Source: Xanthomonas cissicola (GTDB taxonomy: Bacteria > Pseudomonadota > Gammaproteobacteria > Xanthomonadales > Xanthomonadaceae). Taken from it: a DNA stretch of 64,000 nucleotides. This document shows positions 54,554-63,241 of the stretch, in pieces; position 1 is the first letter of the stretch, and every line of letters begins with the position of its first letter. The stretch spans positions 1 through 64,000 of the forward strand of contig NZ_VZPL01000018.1 of assembly GCF_008801575.1 (NCBI RefSeq), given 5' to 3'. The notes below the pieces were generated by a model that was given only the letters and a program-made list of their open reading frames with translations, made no database searches and had not been told where the DNA came from. A program made the translations under genes and the position numbers.

Positions 54554-55519
54554 TCACTCCGCCGCACGCGCGGCCGCCAGCGCGGCGATATCGCGCGGTG
54601 CGGTGCGGCAGCAGCCACCGATCAAGCGCGCGCCAGCCGCCAGCCAGTGCGCATGCTGGTCGGCCAGTGTGAGCGCAGCCCCGCGACCGGCATGCCAGCG
54701 CTTGTCGCTGGCGTCGTAGTGCTCGCCCGAGTTCGGGTATACCACCAGCGGCAGCGCGGTCAGCGCCGACAGGCTGTGCAATGCAGCGGTCGCCTGATCC
54801 AGCGCAATGCAGTTGATGCCCACCGCGATCACCTGCGCACAGGCATCCAGCGCCGGCACCACCTGCGCCAGCGGCGTGCCGTCGCTCAGATGTGCCGCAT
54901 CGCGCAAGGTGAAGGAAAACCAGGCATGCAGCTGCGGAAATTCGTGTCGCAGCAACTGCCGCAGGGCCACGATTTCGCTGGCCGATGGCAGCGTCTCGCA
55001 GGCCAGCAGATCCACGCCAGCCTCAGCCAGCGCCGCGATGCGCGGACGATGAAAGTCCATCAACTGCTCGATCGGCAGCACGTAGTCGCCACGATATTCC
55101 GAGCCATCGGCCAGATACGCGCCATACGGTCCCACCGAGCCTGCCACCCACAAAGGCGCGGCATGCGGGTGCAGCGTCAGATGATCGGCACGCGCCTGCA
55201 TCGCCAGCGCTACGCTGCGAGCGATCAACGCCTGCGCTTGCGCAACATCCAATCCACGTGCGGCAAATCCCAGCGGCGTGGCCTGATAACTGGCGGTGAT
55301 CGCGCATTGCGCACCGGCAGCGAAGTAATCGCGATGCACCTGATAGATCAGCTCCGGCTGCTCCATCAGCACGCGCGCCGACCACAGCGCATCGTTGAGA
55401 TCGCAGCCGCGCTGCTCCAGCTCGGTGGCCAGCGCGCCATCCAGCACCACATACCCGTCGTGTTGCAGGGCCTGGCTGAAAGGCGCATTGGCGCGCGGCT
55501 GGCGCGGAAGAATCGTCAT
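54554..55519 (-). CDS. mmuM: Homocysteine S-methyltransferase
   Basis: This enzyme makes methionine from homocysteine using S-methylmethionine (or SAM) as donor. It has 321 residues. The zinc thiolate ligands are in VGINC and in [26 protein letters not shown] opens the barrel and [13 protein letters not shown] is conserved. ATG 55519 overlaps the permease stop in ATGA, which fixes the start. S-methylmethionine is abundant in plants, which suits a plant-associated host. Confidence 0.93.
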   Translation of the reverse strand: MTILPRQPRANAPFSQALQHDGYVVLDGALATELEQRGCDLNDALWSARVLMEQPELIYQVHRDYFAAGAQCAITASYQATPLGFAARGLDVAQAQALIARSVALAMQARADHLTLHPHAAPLWVAGSVGPYGAYLADGSEYRGDYVLPIEQLMDFHRPRIAALAEAGVDLLACETLPSASEIVALRQLLRHEFPQLHAWFSFTLRDAAHLSDGTPLAQVVPALDACAQVIAVGINCIALDQATAALHSLSALTALPLVVYPNSGEHYDASDKRWHAGRGAALTLADQHAHWLAAGARLIGGCCRTAPRDIAALAAARAAE

Positions 55520-56913
55520 GCGTGCAGTCTCCGGGCCGCAAGCCATTGGGTAAGTGCGTAGGCGCCATAGCACAGCGCGACGAACGGAATACCGCACCAC
55601 AACGCAATGCGCTGCTGCGGATCGAATGCCAACCCGATGCAGGCGAGCAGACACAGCGAAAAGCCCAGAATTGGGGTCCACGGGTACCACGGCGCGCGAT
55701 ACGCCAGCGTTTCCAGCGCAGCGCCATCGCGCAGCCATTGGCGACGGAAGCGGTAATGCGCGGCGCAAATGCTCAGCCACACCACCACGACGGCGAAGCC
55801 CGAGACTGCCGAAATCGCAACAAACACCGTTTCGGGCGCATACACGCCGGTGAGCAGCGCCAGCAAGCCGCCCAGCATGCTCAGCGACACGGCACGCAAC
55901 GGGATGCCGCGGCCGGTCAAGCGCGCCAGGCCGCTCGGCAACGTGCCTTCATTGGCCAACGACCACAGCATGCGCGCGGCCGCATACAGCCCGGAATTGG
56001 CCGCCGACAGGATCGCGGTGAGGATCACCGCATTCAAGATGTCGGCTGCATATGGAATGCCCAACAGCTCGAAGGCGCGCACGAACGGGCTGGTTTCCAC
56101 GGCCGCTCGTCTGGCAGGCAGCAGCGCCGCCAGCACCAGCACCGTGCCGACGAACAGCACCACCAGCCGCACCAGCGTTGTGCGGATCGCCAGCGGAATG
56201 GCGCGTGTCGGCTGCGCGGTTTCGCCGGCCGCCACACCGATCAACTCGGTACCGGAAAACGCGAAGTTCACCGCCACCATGGTCATCAGGATCGGCAGCG
56301 TACCGTGCGCGAACCAGCCATCGGCGCGCAGATGGCGCAGCCCGGGTGCAGGCGAACCATCGGCCAATGGCAGCACACCGATCACCGCCGCACCCCCCAG
56401 CACGATGAACACCAGGATGGTGATCACCTTGATCAACGAAAACCAGAACTCGCCTTCGGCAAACCAGCGCGCCGAAACTGTATTCAGGCCGAAGATCAGC
56501 GCGCAGAACAGCAGACACCACGGCCACGCCAGGCTGTGCGGAAACCAGTACTGCATGCAGAACGCTGCGGCCGTCAGGCTCGAACCCAATGCCACCGTCC
56601 AGGTCAACCAATACAACCACGCCACCACATAGCCGGTCGCCGGGCCGAGGTAGCGCGCGGCATACACATGAAACGCACCGGTTTGCGGCATCGCCACCGC
56701 CAGCTCGCCCAGGCATTGCATCACCAGGTACACCACCAGTGCGCCGATCAGATACGCCAGTACCGTGCCCAGCGCGCCGGTGCTGGCAATGATGTACCCA
56801 GTGTTGAAGAACAGGCCGGTGCCGATCACCCCGCCCAGCGACAGCATCACCAGATGGCGCACCTGCATGCTGCGCTGGAACTGCGGTGCGGTGGCGGACG
56901 ACGGCTCGGGCAT
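55516..56913 (-). CDS. mmuP: Amino acid permease, probable S-methylmethionine transporter
   Basis: This APC-superfamily permease has 465 residues and about 12 membrane segments. It shows [20 protein letters not shown], the unwound helix 1 motif, [23 protein letters not shown] and [13 protein letters not shown], typical of the amino acid/polyamine/S-methylmethionine branch. Overlap with mmuM (ATGA) makes S-methylmethionine the likely substrate, as in the E. coli mmuPM operon. From sequence alone another amino acid is possible. Confidence 0.85.
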   Translation of the reverse strand: MPEPSSATAPQFQRSMQVRHLVMLSLGGVIGTGLFFNTGYIIASTGALGTVLAYLIGALVVYLVMQCLGELAVAMPQTGAFHVYAARYLGPATGYVVAWLYWLTWTVALGSSLTAAAFCMQYWFPHSLAWPWCLLFCALIFGLNTVSARWFAEGEFWFSLIKVITILVFIVLGGAAVIGVLPLADGSPAPGLRHLRADGWFAHGTLPILMTMVAVNFAFSGTELIGVAAGETAQPTRAIPLAIRTTLVRLVVLFVGTVLVLAALLPARRAAVETSPFVRAFELLGIPYAADILNAVILTAILSAANSGLYAAARMLWSLANEGTLPSGLARLTGRGIPLRAVSLSMLGGLLALLTGVYAPETVFVAISAVSGFAVVVVWLSICAAHYRFRRQWLRDGAALETLAYRAPWYPWTPILGFSLCLLACIGLAFDPQQRIALWCGIPFVALCYGAYALTQWLAARRLHA

Positions 56914-57265
56914 GGGGGCGAATGGTCGGGGGACTCCATCCTGCCACGTGCACGCAGACGGGCACAGCCGCGCGCAGTCGAGTTGTGATGCAGGACCTAC
57001 CGCTCACTGGCGCGCGGGTATGCTGCTGATCGGTTTCTGCTCGCCCCCTTCCCATGCCCCATCACCGCCTTACGGCTTTGCACACATCCGCGCGCCGCCT
57101 CGCCACCGCGGCCCTGCCTACGCGCAGGCCCAATCCAAACGGCGCGTCCCGCGCAAGCGATGCAGAGCTTGCTGCGCGTTCGATTGCCAGTGCGCCTACG
57201 CGCTGCGCATGGTCGAACACGTCGAGAGTGATCGCATCGCCAGAAACACTGCGTTGGAGCGCCGC
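56914..57265. other. 352-base divergent intergenic region, no gene seen
   Basis: This gap lies between mmuP and the broken YaeR-like gene. It should hold both promoters. A frame is open through it in phase with the YaeR-like gene but encodes no family sequence before ATG 57266. I found no repeat arm or strong hairpin. Confidence 0.4.
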
Positions 57266-57655
57266 ATGATGCTCGCCGGAATCCACCATGTGGCGATTAT
57301 CGCCGGCGACTACGCGCGTTCCAAACAGTTCTATTGCCAGATCCTGGGCCTGCGCGTGCTCGACGAGCACTACCGCGAGGCGCGCGATTCGTGAAAGCTG
57401 GATCTGGCGCTGCCCGATGGCGGACAGATCGAGTTGTTCTCGTTCCCCGCTGCCCCGGCACGCCCCAGCCGCCCGGAAGCGCAAGGGCTGCGCCACCTGG
57501 CGTTTCGCGTCGCAGATCTGGACAGCGCGGTCGCGCATCTCAACGCGCACGGCGTGGCCACCGAGGACATCCGCATCGACGAATACACCGGCCGCCGCTT
57601 CACCTTCTTCGCCGACCCGGATGAGTTGCCGCTGGAGTTGTACGAGGCCGCTTAG
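57266..57655 (+). pseudogene. YaeR-like VOC/glyoxalase-fold protein with in-frame TGA
   Basis: Read through its one internal stop, the product has 129 codons, the length of E. coli YaeR, a small metal-binding VOC protein. The sequence before the stop (GIHHVAIIAGDYARSKQFYC, YREARDS) and after it (KLDLALPDGGQIELFSFP, RPSRPEAQGLRHLAFRVADLD, RRFTFFADPDELPLELYE) is family-like and in one frame. The stop is TGA at 57392-57394, where relatives have Trp (REARDSWK), so TGG to TGA is the simplest cause. The gene is either recently inactivated or miscalled at one base. Confidence 0.85.
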
Positions 57656-57794
57656 AACCGGCAGACCTCGCAGCCGGTTGTGCGGCACGGTCACATCCAC
57701 TGCATCTGCGCGTCAACATGGCATGACTTCCGGCGCATGCGGCAATGCGGCGACGCCGTGAAGATCGTCAGTACCCAGGGCAAAGGAACCGTCC

Positions 57795-58687
57795 ATGTTG
57801 CAGATCCGCGCGTTTCCAAGACCTACGCCAATGGCGTGCATGCGCTGCAAGGCGTCTCGCTCGACATTCCCCGCGGCATGTTCGGATTGCTTGGCCCCAA
57901 CGGTGCCGGCAAGTCCTCGCTGATGCGCACGCTCGCCACCTTGCAGGAGCCGGACTCGGGCAGCGTGACGCTGACCGCTGCCGACGGCAGCAGTATCGAC
58001 GTGCTCAAGGACAAGGACCTGTTGCGACGCCGGCTGGGCTATCTGCCGCAGGATTTCGGCGTGTACCCGAAGGTGAGCGCGCTCGACCTGCTCGATCATT
58101 TCGCCGTGCTCAAGGGGCTCACCAACCGGGCACAGCGCAAGGAAGTGGTGGAACGCCTGCTGCAGCAGGTCAATCTCTGGGACGCGCGCAAGCGCAAGCT
58201 CGGCACCTATTCCGGCGGTATGCGCCAGCGTTTCGGCATTGCGCAGGCGCTGCTGGGCAACCCGCAGCTGGTCATCGTCGACGAGCCGACCGCCGGGCTG
58301 GATCCGGAGGAACGCAACCGTTTCCTCAATCTGCTGGCCGAAATCGGCGAGAACGTGGTGGTGATCCTGTCCACCCACATCGTCGAAGACGTCACCGACC
58401 TGTGCCCGACGATGGCCATCATGAACAAGGGACAGGTATTGCTGACCGGGCGGCCGGCCGATGCCATCGACATGCTCAGCCAGCAGGTCTGGCGCAAGCA
58501 GGTCAGCAAGGGCACCCTGCCCGACTACGAAGCGCGCTTCACCGTGTTGTCCACGCGCCTGATCGCCGGCCATCCGGTGATCCACGTGTTCAGTGCGGAC
58601 TGCCCGGAACCGGGTTTCGAACAAGTCGCTCCCGATCTTGAGGATGTCTATTTCCAGCGCCTGCGTAAGCAGGCGTTGGCTGCCTGA
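57795..58687 (+). pseudogene. ABC transporter ATPase with frameshift near its start
   Basis: The body is a complete ABC ATPase: FGLLGPNGAGKSSLMRTLATL (Walker A), YLPQDFGVYPKVSALDLLDH (Q-loop), YSGGMRQRFGIAQALLG (signature), LVIVDEPTAGLDPEERN (Walker B) and STHIVEDVTDLC (H-switch). The expected start, ATG 57795 with AAGGA eight bases upstream, reads MLQIRA and then loses frame; the body continues in another frame at SKTYANGV (57815 onward). One missing base around 57812-57815 explains this, since 894 bases would give 297 codons. Weak starts in the body's frame (ATG 57737, GTG 57758) could still allow translation. Its partner is the fusion protein downstream. Confidence 0.75.
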
Positions 58688-58699
58688 CGGAGCACGGCC

Positions 58700-61600
58700 A
58701 TGATCCTGGCGTTCCTGCGCTTCGAGCTGCGCGAACAACTGCGCTCGCCGTTTTTGTGGTTGTTGGCCGCGCTGTATGCGTTACTGGCCTTCGCCGCGCT
58801 GTCCAGCGATGCCGTGCAGATCGGTGGCGGCATCGGCAATGTACTGCGCAATGCGCCAACCGTGATTGCCAGCGTGCTGGCGATTTTTAGCTTGCTCGGC
58901 CTATTGGTGGCTGCGCTGTTTGTCAGCAATGCCTTGCTGCGCGATTTCGAGTTGGGCACCGCAGAGCTGGTATTTTCCACACCCGTGCGCCGCCGCGATT
59001 ACCTGGCAGGCCGCATCGCTGCAGCGTTGATTGCCGGCACGGTGATGTATCTGGTGATCGCGCTGGGCATGTTTGTGGCGCAGTTCATGCCATGGATCGA
59101 CCAGGCGCGGCTCGGGCCGGTCGCGCTGCTGCCGTACCTGTGGTCGCTGCTGGTGCTGGTGCTGCCCAACCTGCTGTTCACCACCGCGCTGCTGTCGGTG
59201 CTTGCGGTGACCACGCGTAGCATCCTGTGGGTCTACATCGGCGTCATCGTGTTTTTCGTGCTGTATGGCGTGAGCCGGGCGCTGCTATCGGACCTGGACA
59301 ACGTTTGGGTTGCGACCCTGTCCGATCCACTCGGCATCCGCGCACTGTCGCAAACGCTGCGCTACTGGTCGGCGGAACAACGCAACCTGCAGCTTCCCCC
59401 ATTGACGGGTTACCTGCTCGCCAATCGCGCCCTGTGGCTGGGCATGAGCGGTGTGTTGTTCGCCGCGACCTTTGCACTGTTCCGCACCGAACGCAGCGGC
59501 ACGCGTCGTCGTCGCGGCGTGGCGCCTGCCGCATCCTCCAGCGCGCAGGCAGCCAGCGTGCGCGTCAACACCACCCGTCTCAGCGTGACGCCCGCCTTCT
59601 CGGCCAGCACCGCAATCCGGCAACTGCTGCGCCAGATCCGTTTCGATACGCTCGGCGTGCTGCGTAGCGCACCGTTCGTGGTGCTGCTGATGCTGGGCCT
59701 GGCCAACTTCATCCCCACCGCATTGTTCAATGCACGCATGTACGGCACCGCCGTGCTGCCGGTCACCTCATTGATGCTGCAAGCGCTGCAGAACAGCTAC
59801 AGCTTTCTGCTGATCATCGTGGTGCTGTTCTATGCCGGCGAACTGGTGTGGAAAGAACGCAGCAACCACACCGACGGCATCACCGATGCCATGCCGGTGC
59901 CGGACTGGGTTCCCCTGCTCGGCAAGTTCGTCGCCTTGCTGGCCGTGATCGCCAGCTTCCAGCTCGCCGGGGCGTTGACCTCGATCGCGCTGCAACTTGG
60001 CCGTGGCTACACCACGATCGAGCCGCTGCTGTATCTCAAGACGCTGGCGCTTGGCTCGGTGCTGTATGTGCTGATGGGCGGTATGGCCCTGGTGCTGCAG
60101 GTCTTGAGCAACAACAAGTTCGTCGGCTATGCGATGCTGATGCTGGTGTTGATCGGGCAATCGGCGTTGTCGATGCTGGACTACACGCAGAACCTGTACA
60201 ACTTCGGAAGCTGGCCCAACGCACCGTATTCGGACATGAACGGCTTCGGCCACTTCTTGCCCGGGCAGCTGTGGTTCCAGGGCTATTGGGGCGTGTTCCT
60301 GCTGGCCTTGTTGCTGCTGTCCTCGGCGTTCTGGCCGCGTGGCGTCGGCCATGGACTGCGCCAGCGGCTGCGCCTGGCATCGCAGCGCCTGCGCAGCCCC
60401 ACCGGCGCGGCATTGGCGGTGAGCCTGCTTGGCTTTGCGGCGATCGGCGGCTGGCTGTACTGGAACACCAACGTCTACAACAGTTTCCTGTCGCCGGAGC
60501 AGCAGTTGGACCTGCAGGCACGCTACGAGCGCGATTACCGCAAGTACAGGGACCTGCCGCAGCCGCGCATCATTGCCGTGGACAATCATGTCGATCTGCA
60601 CCCGGAAACGCAGTCGGTCGTGATCGATGCCACCTGGACCGTGCGTAATTCCCATAGCGTTCCGATCAACCAGGTGCACATCGGCATGCAGGGGCGCGCT
60701 GGCGACCGTAGCCTGGTCAACGTGGACCTGGGCGGGCAGACGCTGATCACCCACGACATCCCGGCCGGCTACCGCATCTATCGCCTTCAGCGCCCGCTGC
60801 AACCTGGCGAAGAGCGCGTGTTCCGCTTCCGCGTGGACCAGCACCCGCATGGCATCACCGCCGGGCAGGCACAGACCGATCTGGTCGCCAATGGCAGCTT
60901 TTTCAATAGTCGGGCACTGCCCTGGTTCGGCTACAACACCCAGACCGAGATCACCGACCGCAACGACCGCCGCAAGCGTGGTCTGGGCGAGCCGACGCGC
61001 ATTCCCAAACTGGAAGACCAGGCCGCACGCGCCAACACCTACGTCAGCGACGATGCCGACTGGCTCAGCTTCGCCAGCACCATCTGCACCGCACCGGACC
61101 AGATTGCGTTGGCACCGGGCTATCTGCAGAAGGAATTCCGGCAGGCTGGCAGGCGTTGCTTCCGCTACGTGATGGATCGCCCGATGCTCAACTTCTATGC
61201 GTACCTGTCGGCGCGCTGGCAGGTGCGCAAGGGCTATTACAAAAACGTTCCGATCGAGATTTATTACGACCCCAAGCACCCGTACAACGTGCAACGCATG
61301 ATCGAAGGCGTGCAGAAATCGTTGACCTATTACGAAGCCAATTTCACCCCATACCAGCATCATCAGGTGCGCATCATCGAGTTCCCGGGCTATGCGGGGT
61401 TTGCGCAATCGTTTGCCAACACTATCCCCTACTCCGAATCGATCGGGTTCATCGCCGACCTGCGCGACAAGGACGACATCGACTACGTGTTCTACGTCAC
61501 CGCGCATGAAGTGGCGCATCAGTGGTGGGCGCATCAGGTGATCGGTGCGAATGTGCAGGGCGCCACGATGTTGTCCGAGTCGCTGGCGCAGTACTCGGCG

Positions 61601-62296
61601 CTGATGGTGATGGAGCGCGAATACGGGCGCGCGCACATGCGCCGCTTCCTTAAATACGAACTGGACCGCTACCTGGAAGGGCGCGGCGGCGAAACGCTCG
61701 ATGAACTGCCGTTGTACCGGGTGGAGAACCAGCAGTACATCCATTACCGCAAAGGTTCGTTGGCGTTCTATCGCCTGCGTGAGGAGATCGGCGAACAGGC
61801 GCTCAATCGCGCGTTGCAGCGTTTCCTGCAGGCCAAGGCGTTTCAGCAAGCGCCCTATACCACCTCGGCCGAACTGCTACAGGCCATTCGTGCCGAAGCA
61901 GGCCCCGATCAGCAAGCAATGATCACCGACCTGTTCGAGAGGATCACGTTTTACGACAACCGTGTGGTGAGCGCGCAGGCCCGCAAGCGCCCGGATGGAC
62001 GCTTCGATGTAACCGTGCAGGCGCAGGCGGCCAAGTTGCAGGCCGATGGCCGCGGCAAGGAACATGCAGTGCCGATGGACGACTGGATCGAGGTCGGGAT
62101 CTACGGCCAGCCCGCCGGCAAGACCGCACCTGCGCCGGTGCTGGCGCTACAGCGGCGGCACGTCACCAGCGCTACGCCCAGCTTCACGCTGACGGTGGAC
62201 GCCCTGCCCATCGAAGCCGGCTTCGACCCCGACAACAAGCTGATTGACCGCGTGCCGGACGACAATCGGAAGCGGATCAGCCTGGCGGCCAACTGA
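58700..62296 (+). CDS. ABC-2 permease fused to an M1-type zinc aminopeptidase
   Basis: The product is one intact chain of 1198 residues. Residues about 1-260 form an ABC-2 type permease with about six membrane helices (FELREQLRSPFLWLLAALY, DFELGTAELVFSTPVRRRDYLAGR). About 310-600 is a second permease unit (ELVWKERSNHTDGITDAMPVPDW). A last helix near 575 leads to an extracytoplasmic peptidase: HEVAH at 936-940 with a Glu at 960 in SESLAQ, the M1-type zinc site. The usual M1 GxMEN motif is not visible. The ATPase gene ends 12 bases upstream and is frameshifted. Export or processing of peptides is inferred; no substrate is known. Confidence 0.9.
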   Translation: MILAFLRFELREQLRSPFLWLLAALYALLAFAALSSDAVQIGGGIGNVLRNAPTVIASVLAIFSLLGLLVAALFVSNALLRDFELGTAELVFSTPVRRRDYLAGRIAAALIAGTVMYLVIALGMFVAQFMPWIDQARLGPVALLPYLWSLLVLVLPNLLFTTALLSVLAVTTRSILWVYIGVIVFFVLYGVSRALLSDLDNVWVATLSDPLGIRALSQTLRYWSAEQRNLQLPPLTGYLLANRALWLGMSGVLFAATFALFRTERSGTRRRRGVAPAASSSAQAASVRVNTTRLSVTPAFSASTAIRQLLRQIRFDTLGVLRSAPFVVLLMLGLANFIPTALFNARMYGTAVLPVTSLMLQALQNSYSFLLIIVVLFYAGELVWKERSNHTDGITDAMPVPDWVPLLGKFVALLAVIASFQLAGALTSIALQLGRGYTTIEPLLYLKTLALGSVLYVLMGGMALVLQVLSNNKFVGYAMLMLVLIGQSALSMLDYTQNLYNFGSWPNAPYSDMNGFGHFLPGQLWFQGYWGVFLLALLLLSSAFWPRGVGHGLRQRLRLASQRLRSPTGAALAVSLLGFAAIGGWLYWNTNVYNSFLSPEQQLDLQARYERDYRKYRDLPQPRIIAVDNHVDLHPETQSVVIDATWTVRNSHSVPINQVHIGMQGRAGDRSLVNVDLGGQTLITHDIPAGYRIYRLQRPLQPGEERVFRFRVDQHPHGITAGQAQTDLVANGSFFNSRALPWFGYNTQTEITDRNDRRKRGLGEPTRIPKLEDQAARANTYVSDDADWLSFASTICTAPDQIALAPGYLQKEFRQAGRRCFRYVMDRPMLNFYAYLSARWQVRKGYYKNVPIEIYYDPKHPYNVQRMIEGVQKSLTYYEANFTPYQHHQVRIIEFPGYAGFAQSFANTIPYSESIGFIADLRDKDDIDYVFYVTAHEVAHQWWAHQVIGANVQGATMLSESLAQYSALMVMEREYGRAHMRRFLKYELDRYLEGRGGETLDELPLYRVENQQYIHYRKGSLAFYRLREEIGEQALNRALQRFLQAKAFQQAPYTTSAELLQAIRAEAGPDQQAMITDLFERITFYDNRVVSAQARKRPDGRFDVTVQAQAAKLQADGRGKEHAVPMDDWIEVGIYGQPAGKTAPAPVLALQRRHVTSATPSFTLTVDALPIEAGFDPDNKLIDRVPDDNRKRISLAAN

Positions 62297-62528
62297 TCGG
62301 CGATCACCGAAGCAGCATGCGTAGGACAGAGCACGGCATGCGCTGCTCCCGCGCGTCTGCTGTGGCGCGCGATCAGCGCAAGGTCAGTCATCGCCCTGGG
62401 CCACGCCGGTGCCTGCAGCGCGCGCATGAACGCATCCCGCAGTGCATCTTTCCGCAACCATACTCCACGGTATACATTCGCGATCAGGCCGCCGACGGCG
62501 GCCCTCAGTGATCCCTGGGAGGGGAACC

Positions 62529-62978
62529 ATGCGCAAGACCTTCAAGACCCTGATGCTGGCCCTGCCGCTGGCCGCCGCGTCGCTACTGGCCCAGGCGGCC
62601 GATTCGCCGGTCGGCCGTTGGAAGACCATCGACGACGAGACCGGCAAGCCCAAGTCGGTGGTGCAGATCGAACAGGCCGCCAACGGCGCGTTGACCGGCA
62701 AGGTGGTGGAGATCCTGCAGTCGGCCCACGGCCCGAACCCGGTATGCGAAAAGTGCGATGGCGCGCTCAAGGGCAAGCCGATCAAGGGCATGACCATCCT
62801 GTGGGGCCTCAAGCCGGACGGCACCGCGGTATGGAGCGGCGGCTCGGTGCTGGACCCGGCCAAAGGCAAGACCTACAAGGCCAAGGTCACCCTGACCGAC
62901 GGCGGCAAGAAACTGCAGCTGCGCGGCTACATCGGTATCGAAGCGCTGGGCCGCACCCAGACCTGGATTCGCGAATAG
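62529..62978 (+). CDS. DUF2147 family exported protein
   Basis: The product has 149 residues. A signal peptide (LMLALPLAAASLLAQA) is followed by the DUF2147 domain: SPVGRWKTIDDETGKPKSVVQI, ILQSAHGPNPVCEKCDGALKGKP (with a CxxC pair), MTILWGLKPDGTAVWSGGSVLDPAKGKTYKAK and LRGYIGIEALGRTQTW. The family is periplasmic, probably a lipocalin-like barrel, of unknown function. A strong GGAGGGGA ribosome site precedes ATG 62529. A repeat arm follows the stop by two bases, then a terminator. Confidence 0.9.
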   Translation: MRKTFKTLMLALPLAAASLLAQAADSPVGRWKTIDDETGKPKSVVQIEQAANGALTGKVVEILQSAHGPNPVCEKCDGALKGKPIKGMTILWGLKPDGTAVWSGGSVLDPAKGKTYKAKVTLTDGGKKLQLRGYIGIEALGRTQTWIRE

Positions 62979-63017
62979 CCGGGAATCGGGATTCGGGATT
63001 GGGGAATCGCAAAAGCA

Positions 63018-63041
63018 GGCGCCCGCAAGGGCGCCTTTTTT
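63018..63041 (+). terminator. Intrinsic terminator after the DUF2147 gene
   Basis: GGCGCCC (63018-63024), loop gcaa and GGGCGCC (63029-63035) are followed by six T (63036-63041). It lies 40 bases after the stop codon and inside the centre of a paired repeat. Confidence 0.88.
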
Positions 63042-63145
63042 GTGCTTATCGCTCAGGACATGCGGATGCATCGAGACCGGGAAAATGCTGCTTCACCGCC
63101 ACTGCCGCGCCTCAACAACACGGCGACCTGACCCTGCTTCGACCG

Positions 63146-63201
63146 ATTCCCCACTCCCCATTCCCCATTCCCCATTCCCCATTCCCCATTCCCCACTCCC
63201 G
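63146..63201. repeat. Eight-unit 7-bp tandem array (attcccc) upstream of metG
   Basis: There are eight consecutive 7-base units: attcccc, actcccc, five more attcccc, and actcccg. The units match those of the C-rich repeat arm, so the array probably grew by slippage within that arm. It ends six bases before the extended -10 of the metG promoter and covers the place of its -35 box. Copy-number change would alter spacing there only if upstream elements matter. Confidence 0.85.
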
Positions 63202-63206
63202 ACTAA

Positions 63207-63215
63207 TGCGATAAT
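63207..63215 (+). promoter_or_regulatory. Extended -10 promoter of metG
   Basis: TGCGATAAT at 63207-63215 fits an extended -10 (TGn followed by GATAAT). Transcription would start near 63222, about 20 bases before the metG start. No -35 consensus exists because that region is the 7-base tandem array. Confidence 0.55.
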
Positions 63216-63241
63216 CGCGCGTCCCCCGCATCACGCCCGCC

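Larger units (their letters stand above)
62981..63201. repeat. Paired repeat, copy 7, between the DUF2147 gene and metG
   Basis: The left arm at 62981-63009 (gggaatcgggattcgggatt...) begins two bases after the stop and is followed by gcaaaagc as in the copy after dnaE. The right arm at 63144-63201 has grown into a tandem array. The 134-base centre contains an intrinsic terminator. This is the longest copy. Confidence 0.8.

Noticed and set aside
57392-57394. Selenocysteine codon in the YaeR-like gene
   Set aside because: The family residue here is Trp, not Cys, and no SECIS-like hairpin is visible right after the TGA.
63146-63201. CRISPR-like repeat array
   Set aside because: The units are 7 bases with no spacers and no cas genes are present; it is a simple tandem repeat.
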